Shown in pieces: positions 51,629-60,427 of a stretch of DNA of 64,000 nt. A program made the translations under genes and the position numbers. The DNA comes from JANNSX01 sp041397825 (GTDB taxonomy: Bacteria; Pseudomonadota; Alphaproteobacteria; Rhizobiales; Hyphomicrobiaceae). A model generated the notes under the pieces. The model saw only the letters and a list, made by a program, of their open reading frames with translations, did no database searches and was not told the DNA's origin. Numbering within the stretch: position 1 is the stretch's first letter; each line of letters begins with the position of its first letter. The stretch is taken from assembly GCA_041397825.1 (NCBI GenBank), contig JAWKVX010000006.1:62001-126000 (forward strand), read 5' to 3'.

Positions 51629-52516
51629 ATGGACTACCTCGTTCAACAGATCGTCAACGCCGTCAGTCTCGGCGGCATCTATGCCCTCCTGGCGCTCGGG
51701 CTGGCGGTGGTCTTCTCGATCGTCGCGCTGATCAATTTCGCGCATGGCGAGCTGATGACGGTCGCGGGCTATGTCATCTTTTTCATGCTTGCCCTGGCGT
51801 CGCCACTCGCCGCCGCGGTGGTCGTCGCCATCGCGGCCTCCGCCGCGGTCGCACTGCTGACCGAGCGCCTCGCCTTTCGCCCGATGCGGAGAGCCGACGT
51901 GACCGGGCTCCTCATCACCAGCTTCGCCGTGTCGGTCATCCTGCGCGTATTGTTCCAGAACGGCATCTCTGCCCGGCCGAAGCCCATTGCCATGCCGCAG
52001 AGCCTCAGTGGCGCCATCGATCTCGGCTTCGCAACCGTCGGTATCATCCCGCTGATCTCGATCGCCGTGTCGACGCTTGCGCTGCTCGCGCTGACGCGCT
52101 TCCTGAAGCTCACCGTACTCGGCACCGCCATGCGGGCCGCGGCGGAGGATTTCGCCGTGGTCCGGCTGATGGGCATCCGGGCCAACCATGTGGTGGCCGT
52201 GGCTTTCGCGGTGTCCGGCGCACTCGCCGGCATCGCCGCATTCCTGTGGATCGCGCAGCGCGGTTCGGTCGACCCGCTCATGGGCTTCGTCCCGGTGCTC
52301 AAGGCCTTCGTCGCAGCCATCATCGGCGGGCTGGGCAGTCTGCCGGGAGCGGTCGTCGGCGGCCTGGTGCTCGGCATCCTCGAGGTGCTGTTCCAGGCCT
52401 ATCTGCCGAACCTCCTTCTTCCGTACCGCGACGCCTTCGTACTCGGGCTGGTCATCCTGATCCTGATCGTTCGCCCCGAGGGGCTCATCCCGGCACCAAG
52501 CGCGCGGAGGTCGTGA
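51629..52516 (+). CDS. Branched-chain-type ABC permease (LivH-like)
   Basis: This permease of 295 residues carries the LivH signature GGIYALLALGLAVVFSIVALINFAHGELMTVAGYV and the coupling loop GTAMRAAAEDFAVVRLMGI, with about eight membrane segments. It starts six bases after the livF stop. With the fused LivM-LivG, LivF and the binding protein, it completes a full importer. The aminotransferase gene starts two bases after its stop. Confidence 0.92.
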   Translation: MDYLVQQIVNAVSLGGIYALLALGLAVVFSIVALINFAHGELMTVAGYVIFFMLALASPLAAAVVVAIAASAAVALLTERLAFRPMRRADVTGLLITSFAVSVILRVLFQNGISARPKPIAMPQSLSGAIDLGFATVGIIPLISIAVSTLALLALTRFLKLTVLGTAMRAAAEDFAVVRLMGIRANHVVAVAFAVSGALAGIAAFLWIAQRGSVDPLMGFVPVLKAFVAAIIGGLGSLPGAVVGGLVLGILEVLFQAYLPNLLLPYRDAFVLGLVILILIVRPEGLIPAPSARRS

Positions 52517-52518
52517 CG

Positions 52519-53841
52519 ATGGCGCGGAACGACCTCTACGGCCGCGACGCCGCTGTCATGGCCGGCATCCAGAAGCTTCGCTTCTTTCCGCTGGCACTGA
52601 CCGGCGGAAGAGGCTCACGCGTCCTCGACGAAAGCGGCCGCGCGCTCCTCGACCTCTCGGCTGCCTGGGGCTCCGCCAGCCTCGGCTACGGCCACCCGGC
52701 GCTCGTCGAGGCCGTGACAACCGCAGCCTCCAACCCGGCCGGCGCCAGCACTCTTTCGGCCGCAAATCTGCCCGCCGTGACCCTCGCCGAGACGATCCTC
52801 AAGACGCTGCCGCATATGCGCGATCACAAGGTTTGGCTCGGGCATTCCGGATCGGATGCCAACGAGGCCGCCTTTCGCGCCGTCACGGCAGCGACCGGCC
52901 GCTCGCGCATCCTGGCCTTCATCGGCGCCTATCATGGCGGCTCGGCCGGCTCGATGGCAATCTCCGGCCATAGTGTACAGGCGCATGCGGCGCGCGCGCC
53001 CGGTCTGACGCTGATCCCCTATCCGAATCCCTATCGGCCCTATATGGGCGATTCGACCGGGGCCAAAGTGCTCGAGCTCGTCGCCCATCTTTTCGCGACC
53101 ACCTGCCCGCCAGACGAGGTTGCGGCGCTCTGGATCGAGCCGATCCAATCCGACGGCGGTCTGATCGTGCCACCACCGGGCTTCATGCGGCAACTCTCCG
53201 ACCTCTGCCGCAAGCATGGCATCCTCATCGTCTCCGACGAGGTGAAAGTCGGTCTGGCGCGCAGCGGCCAGCTGCATGCCTTCGCACATGAGGGGATCAC
53301 GCCCGACATCGTCTGCCTCGGCAAGGGCCTGGGTGGCGGCCTGCCGCTCTCCGCGATGATCGGTCCGGCGGACATTCTCGATATCTCGACCGCCTTTGCC
53401 ATGCAGACACTCCACGGCAATCCCATCTCGGCGGCCGCTGGCGCGGCCGTGCTCAGGGCCATCGAGCGCGAAGGTCTGGTCGAGAATGCGCGCGACGTCG
53501 GTGCCCATCTGATGGCCGGCCTCGAAGGGCTCAAGAGCAAGCACCCGGAGATCGGCAGCGTGCGCGGGCGAGGTCTCGCCCTCGGTGTGGAGCTGGTGGC
53601 GGACCGTCAGTCCCTGACACCGGCCAAGGCACTGGCCGCAAAGACCGTCTATCGTGCCTTCGAGCTCGGCCTCGTGGTCTACTATGTCGGCCTCGACTCG
53701 AATGTGCTCGAGCTGACGCCACCGCTCATCCTGACGACGGAGGAGGCCGACGAGGCCGTCAACATCCTCGACCAGGCGATCGCCGACGCACGTGACGGAC
53801 GCGTCGACGACGACTCCGTCGCCGCCTTCGCGGGCTGGTAG
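52519..53841 (+). CDS. Class III (omega) aminotransferase linked to the ABC importer
   Basis: This 440-residue PLP enzyme has AWGSASLGYGHPALVEAV, HSGSDANEAAFRAV, IVSDEVKVGLARSG and the PLP lysine in VCLGKGLGGGLPLSAMIG. The class covers GABA, omega-amino acid, acetylornithine and 2,2-dialkylglycine aminotransferases; the sequence does not single one out. The ATG at 52519 follows GGAGG and lies two bases past the permease stop, so it belongs to the importer operon and probably processes the imported compound or its product. It differs clearly from the aminotransferase at 34472. Confidence 0.87.
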   Translation: MARNDLYGRDAAVMAGIQKLRFFPLALTGGRGSRVLDESGRALLDLSAAWGSASLGYGHPALVEAVTTAASNPAGASTLSAANLPAVTLAETILKTLPHMRDHKVWLGHSGSDANEAAFRAVTAATGRSRILAFIGAYHGGSAGSMAISGHSVQAHAARAPGLTLIPYPNPYRPYMGDSTGAKVLELVAHLFATTCPPDEVAALWIEPIQSDGGLIVPPPGFMRQLSDLCRKHGILIVSDEVKVGLARSGQLHAFAHEGITPDIVCLGKGLGGGLPLSAMIGPADILDISTAFAMQTLHGNPISAAAGAAVLRAIEREGLVENARDVGAHLMAGLEGLKSKHPEIGSVRGRGLALGVELVADRQSLTPAKALAAKTVYRAFELGLVVYYVGLDSNVLELTPPLILTTEEADEAVNILDQAIADARDGRVDDDSVAAFAGW

Positions 53842-53867
53842 ACAGCGTCAACCCCAAGACGAACGCT

Positions 53868-55151
53868 TCACGCTGCAGGAGGCGACTTGAGCTTGCCGAC
53901 GTCGAGCAGGCGCATGATGGCCTTCTCGTAGTAGGGCTCGCTGACTCCCGATCGGACCTTGTGCAGGAAGTATTTCTCGAACGCGACCTTGGCGACGTGC
54001 ACCCACATGCCTTCGCTCGCCCAATTGACGTTGCGCGGCGGGTTCTGCGGCTTGGCCAGGAAGGCGACGCCGCGGTCGCCGAAGTCGGCCAGGCAGAACG
54101 CATTCCAGCTGGGCTCGCTCTTCGCCTCCTTGCCGGCGAGCAGGCTCGCGATGTTTTCGCGCACGGCGGCCACCATGCTCTCGATCATGTAGCCGGTTTT
54201 CGGCACCCCGGTCGGCACCGGCGTCTGCTCGAGCGGCGGGATGGCGATCGCGACGCCGACGGAGAAGATCTCGGGGTATTTGGGGTTCCGCTGATGCTTG
54301 TCGACGATGATGAAGCCACGTGGATTTGCCAGGCCCTCGATGCCGCGGAATGCTCCGATGCCGCGGAAGGCCGGCAGCATCATCGAGTACTTGAAGGCCA
54401 GCTCGTGCGACTTCTTTTCGGCACCGTCCTCGCCGAGCTCGCTCACCTGCATCTTGCCGGGTTCGATGCGCGAGACCTTGGCGCTCGTGATCCAACGGAT
54501 GCTGCGCTGCCGGAGCTCGTGCTCGAGCATTCCCTTGGTATCGCCGACGCCGCCGAGACCCAGATGGCCGATGTATGGCTCCGCCGTCACAAAGGTCATC
54601 GGCACACGATCGCGCAGCCGGCGCGAGCGCAGCTCCTTGTCCATGATCATCGCGTACTCGTAGGCGGGCCCGTAGCAGGATGCACCCTGTACGGCACCGA
54701 CGACGATCGGCCCCGGATCCTTGCAGAAGGTCTCCCAGGCCTCATGAGCCTTGACGGCATGGTCGGTGGTGCAGATCGACTGCGTATACCCGTTCGGTCC
54801 GAGACCCTCGACCTCGTCGAAGGCAAGCTCCGGTCCGGTCGCGATGACCAGATAGTCGTAGGCGATCGATCGGCCGTCCGCCATATCCAGGCGCTTCTCC
54901 TCGGGATGGAGCTTCTGGATGGAGCCGACCTGAAGATCGATGCCACGTTTTTTCGAGATCGCCTCCAGATCCACGACGATGTCCGACTTTTTCCGCCAGC
55001 CGACGCCGACCCAGGGGTTCGACGGCGTGAACTGGAAGTAAGGAGCGCTGTTGACCAGCACGACGTCGTGCTTGCGCTCGATCGCCTCACGTATCTCGAA
55101 TGCCATCGAGACGCCGCCGATGCCGGCTCCGGCTATGACGATACGGGCCAT
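53868..55151 (-). CDS. sqr: Sulfide:quinone oxidoreductase
   Basis: SQR oxidises sulfide to polysulfide or persulfide at the membrane surface and passes electrons to quinone. This 427-residue flavoprotein has the N-terminal FAD site RIVIAGAGIGGVSMAFEI and three Cys at 127 (QSICTTD), 159 (QGASCYGPAYEYA) and 353 (WNAFCLADFGD), matching the three redox cysteines of characterised SQRs. C-terminal amphipathic helices could anchor it to the membrane. GAGGAGG precedes the ATG. It lies downstream of the BigR-like regulator and DUF2892 genes on the same strand, about 160 bases away. Confidence 0.93.
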   Translation of the reverse strand: MARIVIAGAGIGGVSMAFEIREAIERKHDVVLVNSAPYFQFTPSNPWVGVGWRKKSDIVVDLEAISKKRGIDLQVGSIQKLHPEEKRLDMADGRSIAYDYLVIATGPELAFDEVEGLGPNGYTQSICTTDHAVKAHEAWETFCKDPGPIVVGAVQGASCYGPAYEYAMIMDKELRSRRLRDRVPMTFVTAEPYIGHLGLGGVGDTKGMLEHELRQRSIRWITSAKVSRIEPGKMQVSELGEDGAEKKSHELAFKYSMMLPAFRGIGAFRGIEGLANPRGFIIVDKHQRNPKYPEIFSVGVAIAIPPLEQTPVPTGVPKTGYMIESMVAAVRENIASLLAGKEAKSEPSWNAFCLADFGDRGVAFLAKPQNPPRNVNWASEGMWVHVAKVAFEKYFLHKVRSGVSEPYYEKAIMRLLDVGKLKSPPAA

Positions 55152-55308
55152 TTCTGCCTCCTCTCAGGAAAACACCCCTCCGGCTCGGATCATGACGCAA
55201 CCGCATTTTGGGCGGCTGACGCCTTCTCGATCCGTCCGGCCGCCGGGGCAATCAACAGGGCATGCTGGACGCGCGACCTCACCATGGCCCCTTCGGGCTT
55301 CAGTGTGG

Positions 55309-55512
55309 TCAGTTGAACGCCTCGCCCGGCCGGGCGCCGAAAGCCTTCAGAATCTTCGCCAGCGGGCAGAAACCTGTGAACGCCGACTGCAGGAGGTTCA
55401 GCCCGACAAAGGCTGTCAGCAGCAACCAGTACACGCTGTGCGCCTGACTCAGCGCCAGGCTCACGAGAATCATTGTGCCGGCGAAGGCGAGGACGATGCG
55501 ATCGATGCTCAT
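55309..55512 (-). CDS. DUF2892 inner-membrane protein
   Basis: This 67-residue protein has two membrane segments ([18 protein letters not shown] and [17 protein letters not shown]) and the family's [14 protein letters not shown] motif with a single Cys. DUF2892 is fused to rhodanese in YgaP-type proteins and is common near sulfide-oxidation genes. AAAGGAG sits before ATG 55512, which overlaps the stop of the regulator gene by four bases. A role in handling reactive sulfur at the membrane is inferred from context. Confidence 0.82.
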   Translation of the reverse strand: MSIDRIVLAFAGTMILVSLALSQAHSVYWLLLTAFVGLNLLQSAFTGFCPLAKILKAFGARPGEAFN

Positions 55513-55838
55513 TTCGAAGCTCCTTTCGAGGGTTTCTTGCTGTCCCGAGCGCAAAACAGGTCGTACATCACTTTCAACAGACGATCCGCACGCCGGTCGG
55601 CAACGCTGTAGTAGATCGTCTGCGCGTCGCGCCGGGTCCGGACGATGCCGGCCTCCCGCAGCTTCGCAAGATGCTGTGAGAGCGCGGACTGTCGCAATCC
55701 CACCGACTTCTCGAGTGCTCCGACCGACTGCTCCCCCAACTGAAGCTCGCAGAGGATTCTGAGCCGGTGCGGATTGGAGAGAGCCTTCATCAGCGATGCG
55801 GCTTCCTTGCTCTTGACGCTCAGGTCTTGTATATTCAT
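55509..55838 (-). CDS. BigR/SqrR-like ArsR-family persulfide sensor
   Basis: This 109-residue winged-helix repressor has the recognition region [36 protein letters not shown]. Two Cys, Cys30 (RILCELQ) and Cys96 (YDLFCARD), are exactly 66 residues apart, the same spacing as the persulfide-sensing pair of SqrR and BigR. It lacks the metal-binding Cys-Val-Cys box of arsenic sensors. It is expected to release DNA when a tetrasulfide bridge forms. ATG 55838 lies ten bases from a palindrome; the divergent operon is an RND efflux pair. Confidence 0.9.
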   Translation of the reverse strand: MNIQDLSVKSKEAASLMKALSNPHRLRILCELQLGEQSVGALEKSVGLRQSALSQHLAKLREAGIVRTRRDAQTIYYSVADRRADRLLKVMYDLFCARDSKKPSKGASK

Positions 55839-55847
55839 AAAAGCTAA

Positions 55848-55863
55848 ATTAGATATCTCTAAT
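55848..55863. promoter_or_regulatory. Palindromic operator for the BigR-like regulator
   Basis: ATTAGATATCTCTAAT has perfect 6-base arms around TATC and lies in the 51-base space between the divergent regulator and efflux genes. AT-rich symmetric sites of this kind are bound by BigR/SqrR proteins. It stands out against the GC-rich surroundings and could control both directions. Confidence 0.65.
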
Positions 55864-55889
55864 CCAATTGTCAAGGAGGGAGCCGCTCC

Positions 55890-56942
55890 ATGCTCGGATC
55901 AAGCCGCCGGATCTCGTCAGCCCTGCTCAGCCTGGCCCTGGCTCCGATCTTGATGCTGACGCCCGTGGCCGATGCTGCAGAGACACCTTCGGGCGAGCCC
56001 TACGTGGTCCAGGACGCGACGATTGACGATCTCAAGGCCGTCTATGCCACGGTCCGCAGCCGCGACCGGATCGAGGCACGGGTTCGCACGCCGGGCACGA
56101 TCGCGCGCCTCAAGGTCGCCGTCGGCGACGAGGTGAAGGCGGGCGACGTGCTTGCGGAGGTCAGCGACCCCAAGATCGCGCTGTCGATCGAGGCGCTCGA
56201 TGCGCGCATGGTCGGACTGGAGTCGCGCGTCAAGACGACCAAGACCGAGTACGACCGTGCCCGCAAGCTCGCCAGCCAGGGCATCACGCCGAAGGCGCGG
56301 CTCGACGAGGCGAAGACCGCCTACGACATCTCCGTCAACGAAGCGAAAGCCGCCGAAGCCGAGCGATCGGTGCTCGTCAAGCAGATCGAGGAAGGCGCCG
56401 TTCTCGCCCCCGCGACAGGCCGGGCGCTCGTCGTGCCGGTGACGACAGGAAGTGTCGTGATGCCCGGCGAGAGCATCGCCACCATCGCCGCCAACGGCTT
56501 CCTGCTCCGGTTGGAGCTTCCCGAGCGTCACGCGCTCTCGATGCAGGTCGGCGATCCTGTGACGCTCGCCAAGCGGGAGGGGAGCGGCGATGACCTGCCG
56601 GCCGGCGAAGGTCGCATCGTCCGGGTCTACCCCGAGCTGCAGGGTGGTCGCGTCATCGCCGATGCCGAGGTCGACGGCCTTGGCGACTACTATGTCGGCG
56701 AACGCGCACGGGTCTGGATCTCTGCCGGCAAGCGCACAACCGTCGTCATACCGTCGTCCTTCATCACCCATCGCTTCGGCCTGGACCTGGTCACACTCGT
56801 CATGCCGGACGGATCGACGGGCGAGATCGTCGTGCAGAAGGGGCAGCCGGCACCCATTCAGGGCAACGAGAGCGGCGTCGAGATCCTCGCCGGCTTGAAC
56901 GCGGGCGACAAGATCATTCAGACAGGTGCCGACAATGACTGA
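55890..56942 (+). CDS. RND efflux periplasmic adaptor (membrane fusion protein)
   Basis: This 350-residue adaptor has a signal peptide (SLALAPILMLTPVADA). It then has a lipoyl-like hairpin (VRTPGTIARLKVAVGDEVKAGDVLAEV, about 65-95), a coiled coil (about 100-160, with DRARKLASQGITPKARLDEAKTAYD), and beta-barrel domains (GRALVVPVTTGSVVMPGESI; VYPELQGGRVIADAEVDGL). AAGGAGGG precedes the ATG. It overlaps the pump gene and should join it to an outer-membrane channel, which is not encoded here. Confidence 0.9.
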   Translation: MLGSSRRISSALLSLALAPILMLTPVADAAETPSGEPYVVQDATIDDLKAVYATVRSRDRIEARVRTPGTIARLKVAVGDEVKAGDVLAEVSDPKIALSIEALDARMVGLESRVKTTKTEYDRARKLASQGITPKARLDEAKTAYDISVNEAKAAEAERSVLVKQIEEGAVLAPATGRALVVPVTTGSVVMPGESIATIAANGFLLRLELPERHALSMQVGDPVTLAKREGSGDDLPAGEGRIVRVYPELQGGRVIADAEVDGLGDYYVGERARVWISAGKRTTVVIPSSFITHRFGLDLVTLVMPDGSTGEIVVQKGQPAPIQGNESGVEILAGLNAGDKIIQTGADND

Positions 56943-59900
56943 GCGGTCCAAATCCAGCGAACCGGCGCTTGGCCTGTCGGGAAATCTGACGAAGAGCTTC
57001 ATCGCCTCGCCGTTGACGCCGCTCTTTCTGCTGGCGGCCCTGGCGCTCGGACTGGTGGCGCTGCTCGCCTTGCCGCGCGAGGAGGAACCGCAGATCTCCG
57101 TGCCGATGGTCGACATCTCGGTTCGCACCGACGGCCTCAAAGCGGAGGACGGAGTCCGCCTGGTGACCGAGCCGCTCGAGACGATCGTCAAGGCGATCAA
57201 CGGGGTCGAGCATGTCTATTCGAGCACGAATGACGATCAGGTCCTGGTCACGGCGCGGTTCCTCGTCGGCACCAGCGCGGACGAGGCCATCCTCCGGGTG
57301 CACGAGAAGATTCGCGCCAACATGGATCGGATTCCGATCGGCATTCCCGAGCCGCTCATCGTCGGACGCGGTATCGACGATGTCGCTATCGTCACGCTGA
57401 CATTGGCACCGAAGCCGGAGGCGGCGGCACGCTATACTTCGAGCACGCTCTATCATTTGGCGGAGAATCTCGTCATCGAGCTCGCCAAGCTCGATGATGT
57501 CGGCCTGTCCTACATCGTCGGCGGCCGGCCGGACCAGATTCGCGTCGAGCCGGATCCCGAGCGACTGGCGATGTACGGCGTGACGCTGAGCCAGCTCATC
57601 GATAAGGTCCGTCAGGCGAACCGGTCCTTCCCGGCAGGGCGCATCCGCGATCGCAACGAGAGCATCGGCATCACCGCCGGCGGCACGCTACATGGCGTGC
57701 CCGACATCGGCCTCCTGCTGATCGCGACACGCGACGGCCGTCCGATCTATGTTCGCGATGTCGCCACGGTCGTGATCGGCGAGAAGCCGATCGACCGGCA
57801 GGCTTGGCATTTCCGCAAGGCAGCCAGCAGCACGCTCGAGCGTGTGCCGGCCGTCACCATCGCGCTCGCCAAGCGCTCCGGCGCCAATGCAGTCGTGATC
57901 TCTGAGCGCATTCGGCATCGATTGGCCGAGCTGCAGGAGACGATGCTTCCCAAGGACGTCGAGGCCGTCGTCACCCGCGACTACGGCGAGACGGCGAACG
58001 AGAAGGCGAACGAACTGCTGTTCCACTTGGGCCTGGCGACGGTGTCGATCGTTCTCCTCGTCAGCTTCGTGATCGGCTGGCGCGAGGGGCTCGTGGTCCT
58101 CGTGGTCATCCCGACGACCATCCTCGTCACGCTGTTTGCCTCCTATCTGATGGGCTACACGATCAACCGCGTCAGCCTCTTCGCCCTGATCTTCTCGATC
58201 GGCATACTGGTCGACGATGCCATCGTCGTGATCGAGAACATCTCGCGGCACTGGGCCATGCAGGACGGCAGGAGCCGTGTCAGAGGCGCAATCGAGGCCG
58301 TCGCGGAGGTCGGTAATCCGACCATCGTCGCCACCTTGACCGTCGTTGCCGCGCTGTTACCGATGCTGTTCGTATCGGGCCTGATGGGACCCTATATGGC
58401 GCCCATCCCCGCCAACGCCTCCGCTGCGATGATCCTCTCGTTCTTCGTCGCCGTGGTCGTGACCCCCTGGCTGATGCTGAAGGTCGCGGGCGGCGCCCAT
58501 GCCGGCGACGCGGGACATGGGCACGACTCGAGCGGCGGACGGCTCGGCCGTGCCTATGTCGCCGTCGCGGAACCCATTCTCAGATCGCGCTGGCGCTCGT
58601 GGCTGTTTCTGCTCTTGGTCGGCGCCGCGACTCTTGCCTCGCTCACGCTGTTCGCCACCAAGGACGTCACGGTCAAATTGCTCCCCTTCGACAACAAGTC
58701 GGAGCTGCAGGTGGTTGTCGACCTGCCTCGCGGCACTTCGCTCGAGGAGACCGACCGGGTGATGGCCGCCGCCGCAGGCCGCCTGTCGGGCCTCGAGGAG
58801 CTGCAGTCCATCCAGTCCTATGCCGGCACGTCCGCCCCCTTCAACTTCAACGGCCTCGTTCGTCATACCTACTTCCGTGCCGAGCCGAATCAGGGCGATC
58901 TGCAGATCAATCTTGCGCCGAAGTCCGAGCGGGACAGGACCAGCCACGAGATCGCGCTCGACGTCCGCGAGCGGCTGAAGACGCTGTCGCTGCCTCAAGG
59001 CGCCGTCGTCAAGGTTGTGGAAGTGCCGCCGGGCCCGCCCGTGCTCGCGACTCTGCTGGCGGAGATCTATGGCCCCGATCCGGAGACGCGACGCGCCGTT
59101 GCGACGAAGGTTCGCGATATCTTCAAGTCCGTTCCCTTCATCGTCGATGACGACGACAGCTTCGGCGTGCCGGCGCCGCGCCTCAGGGTCTCGATCAACC
59201 AGGAGAACCTCGAATTCTACAAGGTCGAGGAGCGCGACGTCTACGATACGATCGCGGCCTATATGACGGGTGTTCCGGTCGGCTACTCGCATCGTGGCGG
59301 CGGCCGGCATCCGATCGAGATCGCCGTCCAGCTGCCGAAGTCGAAGCTCGCAGTCACCGCCGCCACGCTGTCGACGCCGGTGCCCGCCAACGCGCTGCCG
59401 GGCGAGCGGTCGATCGTCGAGCTCGGTGATGTCGTGCACATGGCGAGAGAGCAGGCCTCGTTCCCGATCTTCCGTCACAACGGCAGAACCGCGGAGATGG
59501 TGCTCGGCGAGCTCGCCGGCGATTTCGAAGCGCCCCTCTACGGTATGCTCGCGGTCGCCGAACAAATCGAGGCGATGGATTGGGGCGATCTACCCAAGCC
59601 GGAGATCAGCCTGCACGGCCAGCCTCAGGACGAGCAAAGACCCGTGCTGCTGTGGGACGGCGAATGGGAAGTCACTTGGGTCACGTTTCGTGACATGGGT
59701 GCGGCCTTTGGCGTGGCGCTGCTCGCCATCTACATCCTCGTCGTAGCTCAGTTCGGGTCGTTCAAGCTGCCGCTGGTCATCCTGACGCCCGTGCCATTGA
59801 CGCTCATCGGCATCATGATCGGCCATTGGTTGTTCGGCGCCCCGTTCTCCGCCACCTCGATGATCGGCTTCATCGCCCTTGCCGGCATCATCGTCCGCAA

Positions 59901-60213
59901 CTCCATCCTGCTGGTCGACTTCGTCCGCCAGAGACGTTCGGCGGAGATGCCCTTACGGCATGTGCTGCTCGAGGCCGGCGCCATCCGGTTCAAGCCAATC
60001 CTTTTGACGGCGGTTGCCGCCATGATCGGCGCGGCGGTGATCCTGTTCGATCCGATCTTCCAGGGTCTCGCCATCTCGCTACTCTTCGGCCTCGCCTCCT
60101 CGACGCTGCTGACCGTCCTCGTCATTCCAGCGATCTACATCGCCTTGCGGGACGATCGCCGGCCCTGGCCGCCGACGCCGCCATCCGATGAGGCCGAGGT
60201 GGCTCCAGCGTGA
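56935..60213 (+). CDS. RND-family efflux pump, inner-membrane component
   Basis: This pump of about 1092 residues has 12 membrane segments and two large periplasmic loops. The proton-relay region is FSIGILVDDAIVVIENISRHW in segment 4, with a second set near FIALAGIIVRNSILLVDFVRQRR. The N-terminus has the usual FIASPLTPLFLLAALALG segment. It overlaps the adaptor gene by eight bases. It belongs to the hydrophobe/amphiphile side of the superfamily, not the copper type, as Met-rich metal residues are not evident. Location next to the persulfide sensor suggests sulfur-responsive expression; the exported compound is unknown. Confidence 0.92.
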   Translation: MTERSKSSEPALGLSGNLTKSFIASPLTPLFLLAALALGLVALLALPREEEPQISVPMVDISVRTDGLKAEDGVRLVTEPLETIVKAINGVEHVYSSTNDDQVLVTARFLVGTSADEAILRVHEKIRANMDRIPIGIPEPLIVGRGIDDVAIVTLTLAPKPEAAARYTSSTLYHLAENLVIELAKLDDVGLSYIVGGRPDQIRVEPDPERLAMYGVTLSQLIDKVRQANRSFPAGRIRDRNESIGITAGGTLHGVPDIGLLLIATRDGRPIYVRDVATVVIGEKPIDRQAWHFRKAASSTLERVPAVTIALAKRSGANAVVISERIRHRLAELQETMLPKDVEAVVTRDYGETANEKANELLFHLGLATVSIVLLVSFVIGWREGLVVLVVIPTTILVTLFASYLMGYTINRVSLFALIFSIGILVDDAIVVIENISRHWAMQDGRSRVRGAIEAVAEVGNPTIVATLTVVAALLPMLFVSGLMGPYMAPIPANASAAMILSFFVAVVVTPWLMLKVAGGAHAGDAGHGHDSSGGRLGRAYVAVAEPILRSRWRSWLFLLLVGAATLASLTLFATKDVTVKLLPFDNKSELQVVVDLPRGTSLEETDRVMAAAAGRLSGLEELQSIQSYAGTSAPFNFNGLVRHTYFRAEPNQGDLQINLAPKSERDRTSHEIALDVRERLKTLSLPQGAVVKVVEVPPGPPVLATLLAEIYGPDPETRRAVATKVRDIFKSVPFIVDDDDSFGVPAPRLRVSINQENLEFYKVEERDVYDTIAAYMTGVPVGYSHRGGGRHPIEIAVQLPKSKLAVTAATLSTPVPANALPGERSIVELGDVVHMAREQASFPIFRHNGRTAEMVLGELAGDFEAPLYGMLAVAEQIEAMDWGDLPKPEISLHGQPQDEQRPVLLWDGEWEVTWVTFRDMGAAFGVALLAIYILVVAQFGSFKLPLVILTPVPLTLIGIMIGHWLFGAPFSATSMIGFIALAGIIVRNSILLVDFVRQRRSAEMPLRHVLLEAGAIRFKPILLTAVAAMIGAAVILFDPIFQGLAISLLFGLASSTLLTVLVIPAIYIALRDDRRPWPPTPPSDEAEVAPA

Positions 60214-60427
60214 GTGGAGGTGGCGGAGAATGGCTGAACCTCCGGCCTCGCAATGCAAGACCTCGTGCCGACAGGCCCGAGATCTTGGAGGAGCTCAGTT
60301 CCGTGACTTGTCATGCACCCTGGCGCCTCGATCGCGGCCACACGTCGACCAGGGCAGACGCGCTCGAGAACAGCGTATCGGATGATGCTCGCTCTTGCGG
60401 CATCGGGGTGGAGAGACATGTCCGGTC

